A stretch of 11,052 nt of DNA from Oscillospiraceae bacterium (GCA_017480395.1 JAFVAS010000303.1:1-11052), one strand, 5' to 3'. Positions 1 through 8,784 are shown, numbered from the stretch's first letter. The notes: generated by a model not told the origin, from the sequence alone. Program-made: numbers and translations.

Positions 1-2139
<2,139 letters not shown>

Positions 2140-2145
2140 CCCAAC

Positions 2146-2177
2146 AGCCCGCAGCGCAGATGCTGCGGGCTTTTTTT
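2146..2177 (+). terminator. Rho-independent terminator of the clp gene
   Basis: A perfect 10-bp stem (AGCCCGCAGC, 2146-2155, with GCTGCGGGCT, 2162-2171) closes a 6-nt loop and runs into seven Ts (2171-2177), followed by a further pyrimidine-rich stretch. It lies 7 nt past the clp stop codon and insulates the ars genes downstream. Confidence 0.93.
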
Positions 2178-2200
2178 CTTTCCTTTCTTTTGCTGCAGCC

Positions 2201-2228
2201 TTGACAAATAGAAATTCTTCTATATAAT
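2201..2228 (+). promoter_or_regulatory. Sigma-A-type promoter of arsR
   Basis: A perfect -35 box TTGACA (2201-2206) and a perfect -10 box TATAAT (2223-2228) are separated by 16 nt. Transcription should start near 2235. That places the upstream in-frame GTG (2231) ahead of the transcript, so it cannot be the arsR start. The strength of the match suggests high expression once repression is lifted. Confidence 0.9.
2208..2223. promoter_or_regulatory. ArsR operator copy 1 (inverted repeat in promoter spacer)
   Basis: ATAGAA-N4-TTCTAT, a perfect 6-bp inverted repeat, fills the spacer between the -35 and -10 boxes and touches the first base of the -10. Binding here would block RNA polymerase. Assignment to ArsR is inferred from position, symmetry and the presence of further copies at 2234 and 2662. 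Confidence 0.78.
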
Positions 2229-2233
2229 AAGTG

Positions 2234-2249
2234 ATAGAAATGATTCTAT
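2234..2249. promoter_or_regulatory. ArsR operator copy 2 (inverted repeat at transcription start)
   Basis: A second perfect ATAGAA-N4-TTCTAT starts 26 bp after copy 1 and covers the predicted transcription start. The arms are identical to copy 1 and only the central 4 bp differ (ATTC against ATGA). Because the arms are conserved and the centre is not, this looks like a true protein-binding site and not a chance repeat. Confidence 0.78.
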
Positions 2250-2251
2250 GT

Positions 2252-2260
2252 GAGGTGATC
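2252..2260 (+). promoter_or_regulatory. Ribosome binding site that fixes the arsR TTG start
   Basis: GAGGTGATC can pair over all nine bases with the 3' end of Firmicutes 16S rRNA (GATCACCTC). It lies 3 nt (8 nt from its GAGG core) before the TTG at 2264. This decides for the rare TTG start over the GTG at 2231 or the ATG at 2240. Confidence 0.82.
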
Positions 2261-2263
2261 CCC

Positions 2264-2587
2264 TTGGAGCCGATCTATACGGAGACCGCGCGGATGCTGA
2301 AGGCGATTTCTGATCCCAAGCGGCTGCGCATCGTCGATATGCTCTCCTGTGGGGAGCTGTGCGCTTGCAACATTCTGGAGGCATTCCAGGTCACGCAGCC
2401 CACCCTGTCCCACGACATGAAGGTGCTGGTGGAGGCGGGCATCGTGCAGGACCGGCGGGAGGGGAAGAATATCTTTTATTCCCTGAATGACGCGCGCCTG
2501 GCGGAGCTGTCCGGGGTGCTGAACCGTATGTTCACCTCCAAACCGGACTGCATCTGCAATCTGGGCTGTTCCTCCGGCTGCGGGTGA
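2264..2587 (+). CDS. arsR: ArsR/SmtB-family arsenic-responsive transcriptional repressor
   Basis: Small winged-helix repressor of 107 residues, within the usual family range, that should leave its operator when As(III) or Sb(III) binds. The metalloid motif CGELCAC carries Cys29, Cys33 and Cys35; Cys33/Cys35 match the pair in the ELCVCDL motif of classical ArsR, while the third classical Cys is replaced by Leu38. The recognition helix follows (VTQPTLSHDMKVL, 43-55), then the wing (DRREGKNIFYSL, 63-74). An unusual tail has four more cysteines (96, 98, 102, 106; CxCx3Cx3C). The TTG start is chosen because a 9-nt Shine-Dalgarno sits just before it and because longer in-frame starts fall at or before the predicted transcription start. 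Two operator-like repeats overlap its own promoter, implying autorepression. It lies 117 nt upstream of the acr3 exporter gene on the same strand. Confidence 0.93.
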   Translation: MEPIYTETARMLKAISDPKRLRIVDMLSCGELCACNILEAFQVTQPTLSHDMKVLVEAGIVQDRREGKNIFYSLNDARLAELSGVLNRMFTSKPDCICNLGCSSGCG

Positions 2588-2645
2588 TTCCGGGCGGAAT
2601 CGTGACCTGACACGAGCTGTCGTCCCCCACAGCGGGGGACGGCGG
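2586..2645 (+). repeat. Palindrome and strong hairpin between arsR and acr3
   Basis: Two inverted repeats fill the gap start. GATTCCG-GG-CGGAATC (2586-2601) overlaps the arsR stop codon. A larger hairpin (2617-2628 with 2634-2645, loop 2629-2633) has 12 pairs including two G-T wobbles, with an uninterrupted 8-bp core CGTCCCCC/GGGGGACG. No T-run follows (the next bases are ATTGTCTGCC), so it is not a standard terminator. It may be a partial terminator, an mRNA end-protecting structure or a processing site that sets the arsR:acr3 ratio. Confidence 0.65.
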
Positions 2646-2661
2646 ATTGTCTGCCCAATAC

Positions 2662-2677
2662 ATAGAAAATTTTCAAT
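2662..2677. promoter_or_regulatory. Probable third ArsR operator, upstream of acr3
   Basis: ATAGAA-AATT-TTCAAT matches the two arsR-promoter repeats at 11 of the 12 arm positions (TTCAAT in place of TTCTAT) with the same 4-bp spacing. It lies 27 bp before the acr3 start. I see no convincing promoter around it: TTGTCT at 2647-2652 is a possible -35, but no good -10 stands at the right distance. It may act as a roadblock or as an extra binding site for looping or cooperative repression. Confidence 0.55.
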
Positions 2678-2704
2678 ATATCAAAGAGATTGTGAGGAAT
2701 TAGT

Positions 2705-3769
2705 ATGCGCAGCGAAACGGGTGCCATCAGCGTGTTCCAGCGGTATCTGACCCTCTGGGTCATCCTCTGCATGGGGATCGGTGTCATGATCGGGCGGTAT
2801 TTCCCTCAGATTCCGGAGCGCCTGAACCGCATGACCTATGCCAACGTGTCCATCCCCATGGCGGTGCTCATCTGGCTGATGATCTACCCCATGATGATGA
2901 AGGTGGACTTTAACAGCGTGAAAAACGTGGGCCGGAACCCCAAGGGGCTCTTCGTCACCTGGGCGGCCAACTGGCTCATCAAGCCCTTCACCATGTACGG
3001 CATTGCCAGTCTGTTCTTCTTCCGCGTCTTCCGCACCCTGATCCCGGCGGCGCTGGCCGGGGAGTACCTGGCCGGGGCGGTGCTGCTGGGGGCGGCGCCC
3101 TGCACTGCCATGGTCTTTGTGTGGAGCAGCCTGACCGGGGGCGACCCCGCCTACACGGTGGTGCAGGTGGCCACCAACGACCTGATCCTCCTGGTGGCGT
3201 TTGCGCCCATCGTCAAGTTCCTGCTGGGGGTGTCCCAGGTGCCGGTGCCCTGGGCGACCCTGCTCCTGTCGGTGGCGCTCTTTGTGGTGATTCCCCTGGC
3301 GGCGGGACTGGTCACCCGGCGTATGGTCACGCGGAGAAGGGGACGGGCGTACTTTGAGGGCGTGTTTGTCAAGCGGTTTGACGGCGTCACCACCGTGGGA
3401 CTGCTGCTCACCCTCATCCTGATCTTCTCCTTCCAGGGGTGCGTCATCTGGAACAACCCGCTGCACATCCTCCTGATCGCCGTGCCCCTGACCCTGCAGA
3501 CCTTCCTGATCTTTGCCGTGGCCTACCTCGCCTGCAAGCTGCTCCGGCTGCCCCACAGCATCGCCGCCCCGGCGGGGATGATCGGCGCGTCCAACTTCTT
3601 CGAGCTGGCGGTGGCGGTGGCCGTGGCCCTGTTCGGCACGGCGTCCCCCGCCGCCCTGGCCACCACGGTGGGGGTGCTGACGGAGGTGCCGGTGATGCTG
3701 CTGCTGGTGCGCTTCGCCAACCGCACCGCGGGCTGGTTTGAAGTGACGGATCCGCCGGCGCGGCGGTGA
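2705..3769 (+). CDS. acr3: Acr3-family arsenite efflux permease
   Basis: Inner-membrane exporter of As(III) (and perhaps Sb(III)) of the Acr3 family (BART superfamily), driven by the proton gradient. At 354 residues with about ten hydrophobic segments it is the usual length. The family signature GAAPCTAMVFVWS carries the key Cys133; other conserved family features are GASNFFELAVA with Glu300 and TEVPVML with Glu327. The ATG at 2705 is preceded by GAGGA at 2694-2698, 6 nt upstream. It follows arsR in the same direction and ends in its own terminator, so the pair forms a minimal unit. No arsC or arsM is in the window, so arsenate handling would depend on genes elsewhere. The N-terminal 15 or so residues are soluble and the C-terminus is short and basic. 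Confidence 0.95.
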   Translation: MRSETGAISVFQRYLTLWVILCMGIGVMIGRYFPQIPERLNRMTYANVSIPMAVLIWLMIYPMMMKVDFNSVKNVGRNPKGLFVTWAANWLIKPFTMYGIASLFFFRVFRTLIPAALAGEYLAGAVLLGAAPCTAMVFVWSSLTGGDPAYTVVQVATNDLILLVAFAPIVKFLLGVSQVPVPWATLLLSVALFVVIPLAAGLVTRRMVTRRRGRAYFEGVFVKRFDGVTTVGLLLTLILIFSFQGCVIWNNPLHILLIAVPLTLQTFLIFAVAYLACKLLRLPHSIAAPAGMIGASNFFELAVAVAVALFGTASPAALATTVGVLTEVPVMLLLVRFANRTAGWFEVTDPPARR

Positions 3770-3790
3770 GGATCGCGTCTCGCTTCGCCT

Positions 3791-3822
3791 CCGGGCCCGA
3801 CCCTGTGTCGGGCCCGGTTTTT
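3791..3822 (+). terminator. Rho-independent terminator after acr3
   Basis: A perfect 11-bp stem CCGGGCCCGAC (3791-3801) pairs with GTCGGGCCCGG (3807-3817) around a 5-nt loop and is followed by five Ts (3818-3822). It ends the ars unit and separates it from the methionine operon promoter 44 nt further on. Confidence 0.93.
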
Positions 3823-3865
3823 CCGCCGTTATCACTTTTTTGATTTAATGTGAAAAATAATGTGG

Positions 3866-3894
3866 TTGAGATTCCGTGGGAAATGAGCTATAAT
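3866..3894 (+). promoter_or_regulatory. Sigma-A-type promoter of the methionine/one-carbon operon
   Basis: TTGAGA (3866-3871) and a perfect TATAAT (3889-3894) are spaced by 17 nt, with AT-rich DNA upstream (about 3829-3864) that could act as an UP element. The predicted start near 3901 leaves a leader of only about 28 nt before the ATG at 3929, filled mostly by a purine-rich ribosome site (AAGGAGG at 3910-3916, GGGGAGGGG at 3915-3923). There is no room for an S-box, T-box or cobalamin riboswitch. Confidence 0.85.
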
Positions 3895-3928
3895 AGCATA
3901 ATCACACCCAAGGAGGGGAGGGGACGGC

Positions 3929-4594
3929 ATGGAGGCCCGGCTGACGGAGCTGAACCGCAATGAAATTCTGCTCTATCTCGGCCACCGGGGCCAGGCCATC
4001 CCCCCGGAGCTGGAGGAACAGATGGAGCGCTGCATCCGGACGGTCACCGCCGCCGCCCGACCCCGGCTGGTCTACCGCCGTCTGGCGGTGCGGGACGGGG
4101 AGCTGGACGCCCTGCCCGGGCTGGGGAACGACCTGCGCGCCATCCTGCGCCCCTGTCGGGAGGCGGTGCTGATGGCCGCCACCCTGGGCCCGCTGGTGGA
4201 GCAGGTGCTGATGCGCAGCGGCGTCACCGACATGGCCGACGCCGTCATCATGGACGCCTGCGCCAGCGCCGCCATCGAGAATGTCTGCGACCACTTTGAG
4301 TTCGACCTGCGCGCTGAGCTGAAGCGGGAGGGATGTTTCCTCACCGACCGGTTCAGCCCCGGCTACGGCGACTTCCCCCTGGAGCGGCAGAACGCCCTTT
4401 GCGACACCCTGAACGCCGCCCGGCGCATCGGGCTCACCGTCACCGAGAACCACATCATGATCCCCCGGAAATCCGTCACCGCCGTCCTGGGGATTGCGGA
4501 AAATCCCCAGCCCCTGCGGGCGCGGGGCTGCGCGGTGTGCAGTATGTTTTTGAACTGTCCCTATCGAAAGGAGGGCGAGACCTGTCATGGCTGA
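3929..4594 (+). CDS. Stand-alone methionine synthase activation protein (AdoMet-binding reactivation domain)
   Basis: This 221-residue protein corresponds to the C-terminal activation domain of long MetH enzymes, which binds S-adenosylmethionine and re-methylates cobalamin after it is oxidised to cob(II)alamin. The motif RFSPGYGDFP (141-150) matches the AdoMet-binding R-x-x-PGY segment of the domain, and MIPRKSVTAVLGI (177-189) matches its conserved later strand. The same arrangement is known from Thermotoga maritima, where a separate protein (TM0269) reactivates a short MetH (TM0268). It is the first gene of the operon and overlaps the metH start by 8 nt, implying translational coupling. Odd: it ends in a cysteine cluster, Cys201, Cys204, Cys210 and Cys219 (CX2CX5CX8C), which could bind metal or an Fe-S cluster. 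E. coli MetH has nothing like it that I know of. The exact role of the cluster is unknown. Confidence 0.85.
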   Translation: MEARLTELNRNEILLYLGHRGQAIPPELEEQMERCIRTVTAAARPRLVYRRLAVRDGELDALPGLGNDLRAILRPCREAVLMAATLGPLVEQVLMRSGVTDMADAVIMDACASAAIENVCDHFEFDLRAELKREGCFLTDRFSPGYGDFPLERQNALCDTLNAARRIGLTVTENHIMIPRKSVTAVLGIAENPQPLRARGCAVCSMFLNCPYRKEGETCHG

Positions 4595-6923
4595 GTTGCT
4601 GCTGCTGGACGGGGCCATGGGCACCATGCTCCAGGCCGCCGGACTCCCCCTGGGGGAGCGCCCCGAGCTTTTTGGCATGGAGCACCCCGAGGTGGTGGAG
4701 GCCATCCACCGACAATATATCGACGCGGGCAGCCGGGTGATCTACGCCAACACCTTCGGTGCCAACGCCCACAAGCTCCGGGACACCGGCTTCACCGTGG
4801 AGGCGGTGCTGGCCGCCAACCTTGCCGCCGCCCGCCGCGCCGCCGGAGACCGGGCGAAGGTCGCCCTGGACGTGGGCCCCATCGGGGAGCTGATGGAGCC
4901 CCTGGGCACCCTGTCCTTCGACGAGGCCTACGCGATCTACGCCGAGATGGTGCGCGTGGGCCAGGCCTGCGGCGCTGACCTGGTCATCTTCGAGACGATG
5001 ACCGACCTCTATGAGGTGAAGGCCGCGGTGCTGGCAGCCCGGGAGAACAGCACCCTGCCTATCTGGGTGACCATGAGCTTTGAGAAGGGCGGGCGCACCT
5101 TCACCGGCACCACCGTGGCCAGCATGGCCGCCACGCTGGACGGCCTGGGGGTGGACGCCATGGGGGTCAACTGCTCCCTGGGGCCGGAGGAGATCCTGCC
5201 CCTGATCCGGGAGATGGGGGAGTGGACGGACCGCCCCCTGATCGTCAAGCCCAACGCCGGCCTGCCCGATCCCGCCACCGGGGCTTATGACATGGACGCG
5301 CCGGAGTTTGCCCGCCAGATGGCGGACTTTCCGCCCCTGGGGGTGCATATCCTGGGGGGCTGCTGCGGCACCACCCCCGACTTCATCCGTGCCCTGGCCG
5401 CCCTGCCCGAGGCGGCGCAGCGGGGGGAGAAAAGGCTGCGCCGGGGCGTCTGCTCCGCCAGCCAGATGACCGAGTTCAACGGCGTGCGGGTCATCGGGGA
5501 GCGCATCAACCCCACGGGCAAAAAGCGCTTTCAACAGGCCCTGCGGGAACGGGATCTGAACTATATCATGGAGCGGGCCATCGAACAGGCCGACGCCGGG
5601 GCGGACATTCTGGACATCAACGTGGGTCTGCCCGGCATTGACGAATCGGAGATGATGACCGCCGTGGTCAAGGCGGTGCAGAGCGTGGTCTCCCTCCCGC
5701 TCCAGATCGACTCCTCCGACCCCGCCGCCATCGAGGCGGGCCTGCGGGCCTGCAATGGCCGGGCCATCGTCAACTCCGTCAACGCCGAGCCGGACAAGCT
5801 GCGCGCCATCCTGCCCATCGTGAAGAAATACGGCGCGGCGGTGGTGGGGCTGACCATTGATCAGTCCGGTATCCCCCAGACCGCCGGGGCGCGCTTTGAG
5901 CTGGCCAAGCAGATCGTGGTTGCTGCCCTATCCCAGGGCATCCCCAAGGAGGACGTGCTCATCGACTGTCTGACCCTTACCATCTCCGCCCAGCAGGAGC
6001 AGGCGCTGGAGACCCTGAGGGCGGTGGACATGGTGCACCGGGAGCTGGGACTGCACTGCGTGCTGGGGGTGAGCAACATCTCCTTCGGCCTGCCGGAGCG
6101 GGATCAGATCACCGTCAGCTTTCTGACCCAGGCCATGGCCCGGGGTCTCGACCTGCCCATCGTCAACCCCAACACGAAGGCCATCATGGACACGGTCTTC
6201 GCCTACCGCGCCCTCTCCTGCGAGGACGTGGGGTGCGAGGCGTATATCGCCCGCTTCGCCGGGCAGTCCTCCGCCCCACAGACCGCCCCCCAGGCCGGGG
6301 GGGAGATGACGGTGGAGCAGGCGATTCTGAAGGGGCTGAAGCAGGAGACCGCCGACCTGACGGCGGGTCTGCTGGAGCACATGACGGAGCTGGAGGTCAT
6401 CAACCAGCGGCTGATTCCCGCCCTGGACGTGGTGGGGGAGAAGTACGAGAAGGGCCAGATCTTCCTGCCCCAGCTCATCAACTCCGCCAACGCCGCCTGC
6501 GCCGGGTTTGACCTCATCAAGCTGCGCATCGCCCAGCGGGGCGGGGAGAGCGTCTCCAAGGGCAAGATCCTGCTGGCCACGGTGGAGGGGGACATCCACG
6601 ACATCGGCAAAAACATCGTCCGGGTGGTGCTGGAGAACTACGGCTATCAGGTCATCGACCTGGGCCGGGACGTGCCGGTGCAGACGGTGGTGGACGCCGC
6701 CATCGCCGAGGACGTGCGCCTCATCGGCCTTTCCGCCCTGATGACCACCACGGTGGAGTCCATGCGCCGCACCATCGCCGCCCTGCGCGAGAGCGGCCAC
6801 CCCTGCAAGGTGATGGTGGGGGGCGCGGTGCTGACGGCGGACTACGCCGCGGAGATCGGCGCGGATTACTATACCCGGGATGCCAAGGCCTCGGTGGACG
6901 TGGCCAAGGCGGTGCTGGGATAA
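4587..6923 (+). CDS. metH: Cobalamin-dependent methionine synthase, short form without activation domain
   Basis: Transfers the methyl group of 5-methyltetrahydrofolate to homocysteine through methylcobalamin, giving methionine; cytoplasmic. The 778 residues fall into four modules. A homocysteine-binding barrel (about 1-290) has zinc ligands Cys196 (VNCS) and Cys259-Cys260 (GGCCGT). A pterin-binding barrel (about 300-550) starts at GERIN (304-308). An Ala/Pro/Gln linker is followed by the helical cobalamin cap (574 to about 655). The B12 Rossmann domain (about 660-778) has DIHDIG at 669-674, with His671 as the expected lower axial ligand of cobalt. E. coli MetH has about 1,227 residues; the missing part is the activation domain, supplied here by the preceding gene. 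The ATG at 4587 lies just before the typical LLLDGAMGT opening and overlaps the upstream stop; AAAGGAGG (4567-4574) is a somewhat distant ribosome site. The protein appears complete. Confidence 0.95.
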   Translation: MAELLLLDGAMGTMLQAAGLPLGERPELFGMEHPEVVEAIHRQYIDAGSRVIYANTFGANAHKLRDTGFTVEAVLAANLAAARRAAGDRAKVALDVGPIGELMEPLGTLSFDEAYAIYAEMVRVGQACGADLVIFETMTDLYEVKAAVLAARENSTLPIWVTMSFEKGGRTFTGTTVASMAATLDGLGVDAMGVNCSLGPEEILPLIREMGEWTDRPLIVKPNAGLPDPATGAYDMDAPEFARQMADFPPLGVHILGGCCGTTPDFIRALAALPEAAQRGEKRLRRGVCSASQMTEFNGVRVIGERINPTGKKRFQQALRERDLNYIMERAIEQADAGADILDINVGLPGIDESEMMTAVVKAVQSVVSLPLQIDSSDPAAIEAGLRACNGRAIVNSVNAEPDKLRAILPIVKKYGAAVVGLTIDQSGIPQTAGARFELAKQIVVAALSQGIPKEDVLIDCLTLTISAQQEQALETLRAVDMVHRELGLHCVLGVSNISFGLPERDQITVSFLTQAMARGLDLPIVNPNTKAIMDTVFAYRALSCEDVGCEAYIARFAGQSSAPQTAPQAGGEMTVEQAILKGLKQETADLTAGLLEHMTELEVINQRLIPALDVVGEKYEKGQIFLPQLINSANAACAGFDLIKLRIAQRGGESVSKGKILLATVEGDIHDIGKNIVRVVLENYGYQVIDLGRDVPVQTVVDAAIAEDVRLIGLSALMTTTVESMRRTIAALRESGHPCKVMVGGAVLTADYAAEIGADYYTRDAKASVDVAKAVLG

Positions 6924-6945
6924 TTTCAATGGAGCGATTCTTTCT

Positions 6946-8724
6946 ATGACAGTCAGAGAACATCTAAAGGCCGGGCCCCTGCTCTTCGACGGCGGCATGG
7001 GCACCTATTTCTCCCAGCGCAGCAAGTCCGCCGGCAGCGGCTGCGAGCTGGCAAACCTCAGCCAGCCGACCCTGATCGCCGACATTCACCGGGAGTATCT
7101 GGAGGCGGGGAGCCAGGCCATCAAGACCAACACCTTCGCCGTCAACCGCGTCGCCTTTCAGGGGGACGAGGAGCTGGCCCGGCGCACCATTGAGGCGGGC
7201 TGGCGTCTGGCAAGCGAGGCGGCGGCAAAGTTTGACGCCTTCGTCTTCGCGGACATCGGACCCATCACCGAGCTGAGCGAGCAGGCCGACGCGGAGCGGG
7301 AGTACATCTGGGTGGCGGAGCAGTTTCTGGCCCTGGGGGCGCGAAATTTCCTCTTTGAGACCAACGCCAACCCCCGGGGACTGGCCGCCGCCGCCCGATT
7401 CATCAAAGAAAAGGCCCCCGACGCCTTCGTCATCACCAGCTTTGCGGTGCAGGCCGACGGCTTCTCCCGGGACGGCATTTTTGCCTCGGAGCTGATTGCC
7501 GAGATGGCGGCCTGTTCGGCGGTGGACGCGGTGGGCTTCAACTGTGTCTGCGGCGCACGCCATATGCTGGAGCTGGCGCGGGAGCTGGATCACAGCGGCG
7601 TCACCCTCTCCCTGATGCCCAACGCGGGCTATCCGGTGGTCATCCACAACCGCACCTTCTACGAGGGCGACCCGGCCTATTTTGCCGCCCAGCTTGCGCA
7701 GCTGCGCATTGAGGGCGCGGCCATTCTGGGCGGCTGCTGCGGCACCACCCCGGTGCACATCGCCGCCGTCCGGGAGGCCCTGGCCCAGGCCGGACAGGGG
7801 GAACGCCCCGCCGCCCCGAAGCGCCAGACGCCCCGGGAGGCCGACTCCGACGGCAGCCGCTTCTGGGAGAAGCTGCGCCGGGGAGAGAAGGTGGTGGCGG
7901 TGGAGCTGGATCCGCCCGCCGACGTCACCCTGAACCGCTTCATGGGGGGCGCCTGGGAGCTGAAGGGGGCCGGGGTGGACATCATCACCATCGCCGACTG
8001 CCCCATCGCCCGGGCGCGGATGGACTCCAGCCTGCTGGCCTGCAAGATCCGCCGGGAGCTGGGGATGGAGGCCCTGCCCCACATGACCTGCCGCGACCGC
8101 AACCTGAACGCCACCAAGGCCCTGCTGCTGGGACTGTACGCCGAGGGCATCCGCAATGTGCTGCTGGTCACCGGCGACCCGATCCCCACCGCCGAGCGGG
8201 ACGAGGTGAAGAGCGTCTATCAGTTCAACTCCCGCAAGCTGGCCGCCTTTGTCAGCGGCCTGGCGGCGAAAAATCTGCCCTCGCCCTTCCACCTCTTCGG
8301 CGCGCTGGACGTGAACGCCCGGAATTTCGATGTGCAGCTCCGGCTGGCCCAGCAGAAGCAGGAGAAGGGCATCGTGGGCTTTCTGACCCAGCCCGTGCTG
8401 ACCCCCCAGGCCTTTGAGAACCTGAAGCGGGCCAGACAGGAGCTGAGCGGCTACATCCTGGGCGGCATCATCCCGGTGGTCAGCGCCCGGAACGCCCGGT
8501 TCATGGACAGCGAGATCAACGGCATCCGGGTGGACCCCCAGATCACCGCCCTCTATGAGGGCAAGGACCGGGCGGAGGGGGAGGAACTGGCGGTTGCGAT
8601 TTCCGCCGAGATCGCCCGGCAGATTGCCCCCTATGTGGACGGCTACTACCTGATGACCCCCTTCCAGCGCACCGGCCTCATCTGCCGTATTCTGGCGGCG
8701 ATGGGGGAGGGCGGGCTGATCTGA
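6946..8724 (+). CDS. Bifunctional homocysteine S-methyltransferase / 5,10-methylenetetrahydrofolate reductase (YitJ-type fusion)
   Basis: A two-domain cytoplasmic enzyme of 592 residues, like Bacillus YitJ. The N-terminal barrel (about 1-285) is a homocysteine S-methyltransferase with zinc ligands Cys200 (FNC) and Cys264-Cys265 (GGCCGT); Cys202 is also close by. After a polar linker (about 285-312) comes a MetF-like flavin domain (about 313-592) that would reduce methylene-THF to methyl-THF. It shows VELDPP with the likely catalytic Glu320, PHMTCRDRN from His379, and VTGDP with Asp411. The ATG at 6946 is preferred because MTVREHLKAGPLLFDGGMGT is the normal family opening and GGAG lies at 6931-6934; the open frame extends upstream only into metH. 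It follows metH by 22 nt with no terminator between, so it is in the same operon. It should supply the methyl-THF that MetH consumes. What its own methyltransferase half uses as donor is not shown by sequence. Confidence 0.92.
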   Translation: MTVREHLKAGPLLFDGGMGTYFSQRSKSAGSGCELANLSQPTLIADIHREYLEAGSQAIKTNTFAVNRVAFQGDEELARRTIEAGWRLASEAAAKFDAFVFADIGPITELSEQADAEREYIWVAEQFLALGARNFLFETNANPRGLAAAARFIKEKAPDAFVITSFAVQADGFSRDGIFASELIAEMAACSAVDAVGFNCVCGARHMLELARELDHSGVTLSLMPNAGYPVVIHNRTFYEGDPAYFAAQLAQLRIEGAAILGGCCGTTPVHIAAVREALAQAGQGERPAAPKRQTPREADSDGSRFWEKLRRGEKVVAVELDPPADVTLNRFMGGAWELKGAGVDIITIADCPIARARMDSSLLACKIRRELGMEALPHMTCRDRNLNATKALLLGLYAEGIRNVLLVTGDPIPTAERDEVKSVYQFNSRKLAAFVSGLAAKNLPSPFHLFGALDVNARNFDVQLRLAQQKQEKGIVGFLTQPVLTPQAFENLKRARQELSGYILGGIIPVVSARNARFMDSEINGIRVDPQITALYEGKDRAEGEELAVAISAEIARQIAPYVDGYYLMTPFQRTGLICRILAAMGEGGLI

Positions 8725-8740
8725 TCCCAAAATGCAAAAA

Positions 8741-8784
8741 AGAGCGTGACGGCTGCAACGGCAGTCGTCACGCTCTGAATTTTT
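8741..8784. terminator. Bidirectional terminator between the methionine operon and the amylase gene
   Basis: A 16-bp stem with one G-T wobble (8741-8756 with 8761-8776; outer 11 bp AGAGCGTGACG/CGTCACGCTCT perfect) closes an AACG tetraloop. On the plus strand five Ts follow (8780-8784, after GAA). On the minus strand the A-run 8736-8740 reads as Ts. It therefore ends both convergent transcripts; the amylase stop codon (8783-8785) sits inside the plus-strand T-run. Confidence 0.9.

Noticed and set aside
3829..3886. TCAC...GTGA symmetry at 3832-3862 and TTCC-GTG-GGAA at 3872-3882 as operators of the methionine operon.
   Set aside because: Arms are only 4 bp and lie in AT-rich DNA; this could easily be chance. 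Not listed as a feature.
6880..6945. An N-terminal extension of the methyltransferase/reductase fusion reaching back into metH.
   Set aside because: The extension would overlap the B12 domain end of metH out of frame. The family normally begins at the segment starting with ATG 6946.
6964..8730. A 588-codon minus-strand open frame opposite the methyltransferase/reductase fusion, and similar ones opposite metH and acr3.
   Set aside because: No recognisable domains, compositional bias of an antisense shadow, and strong conserved motifs on the plus strand.
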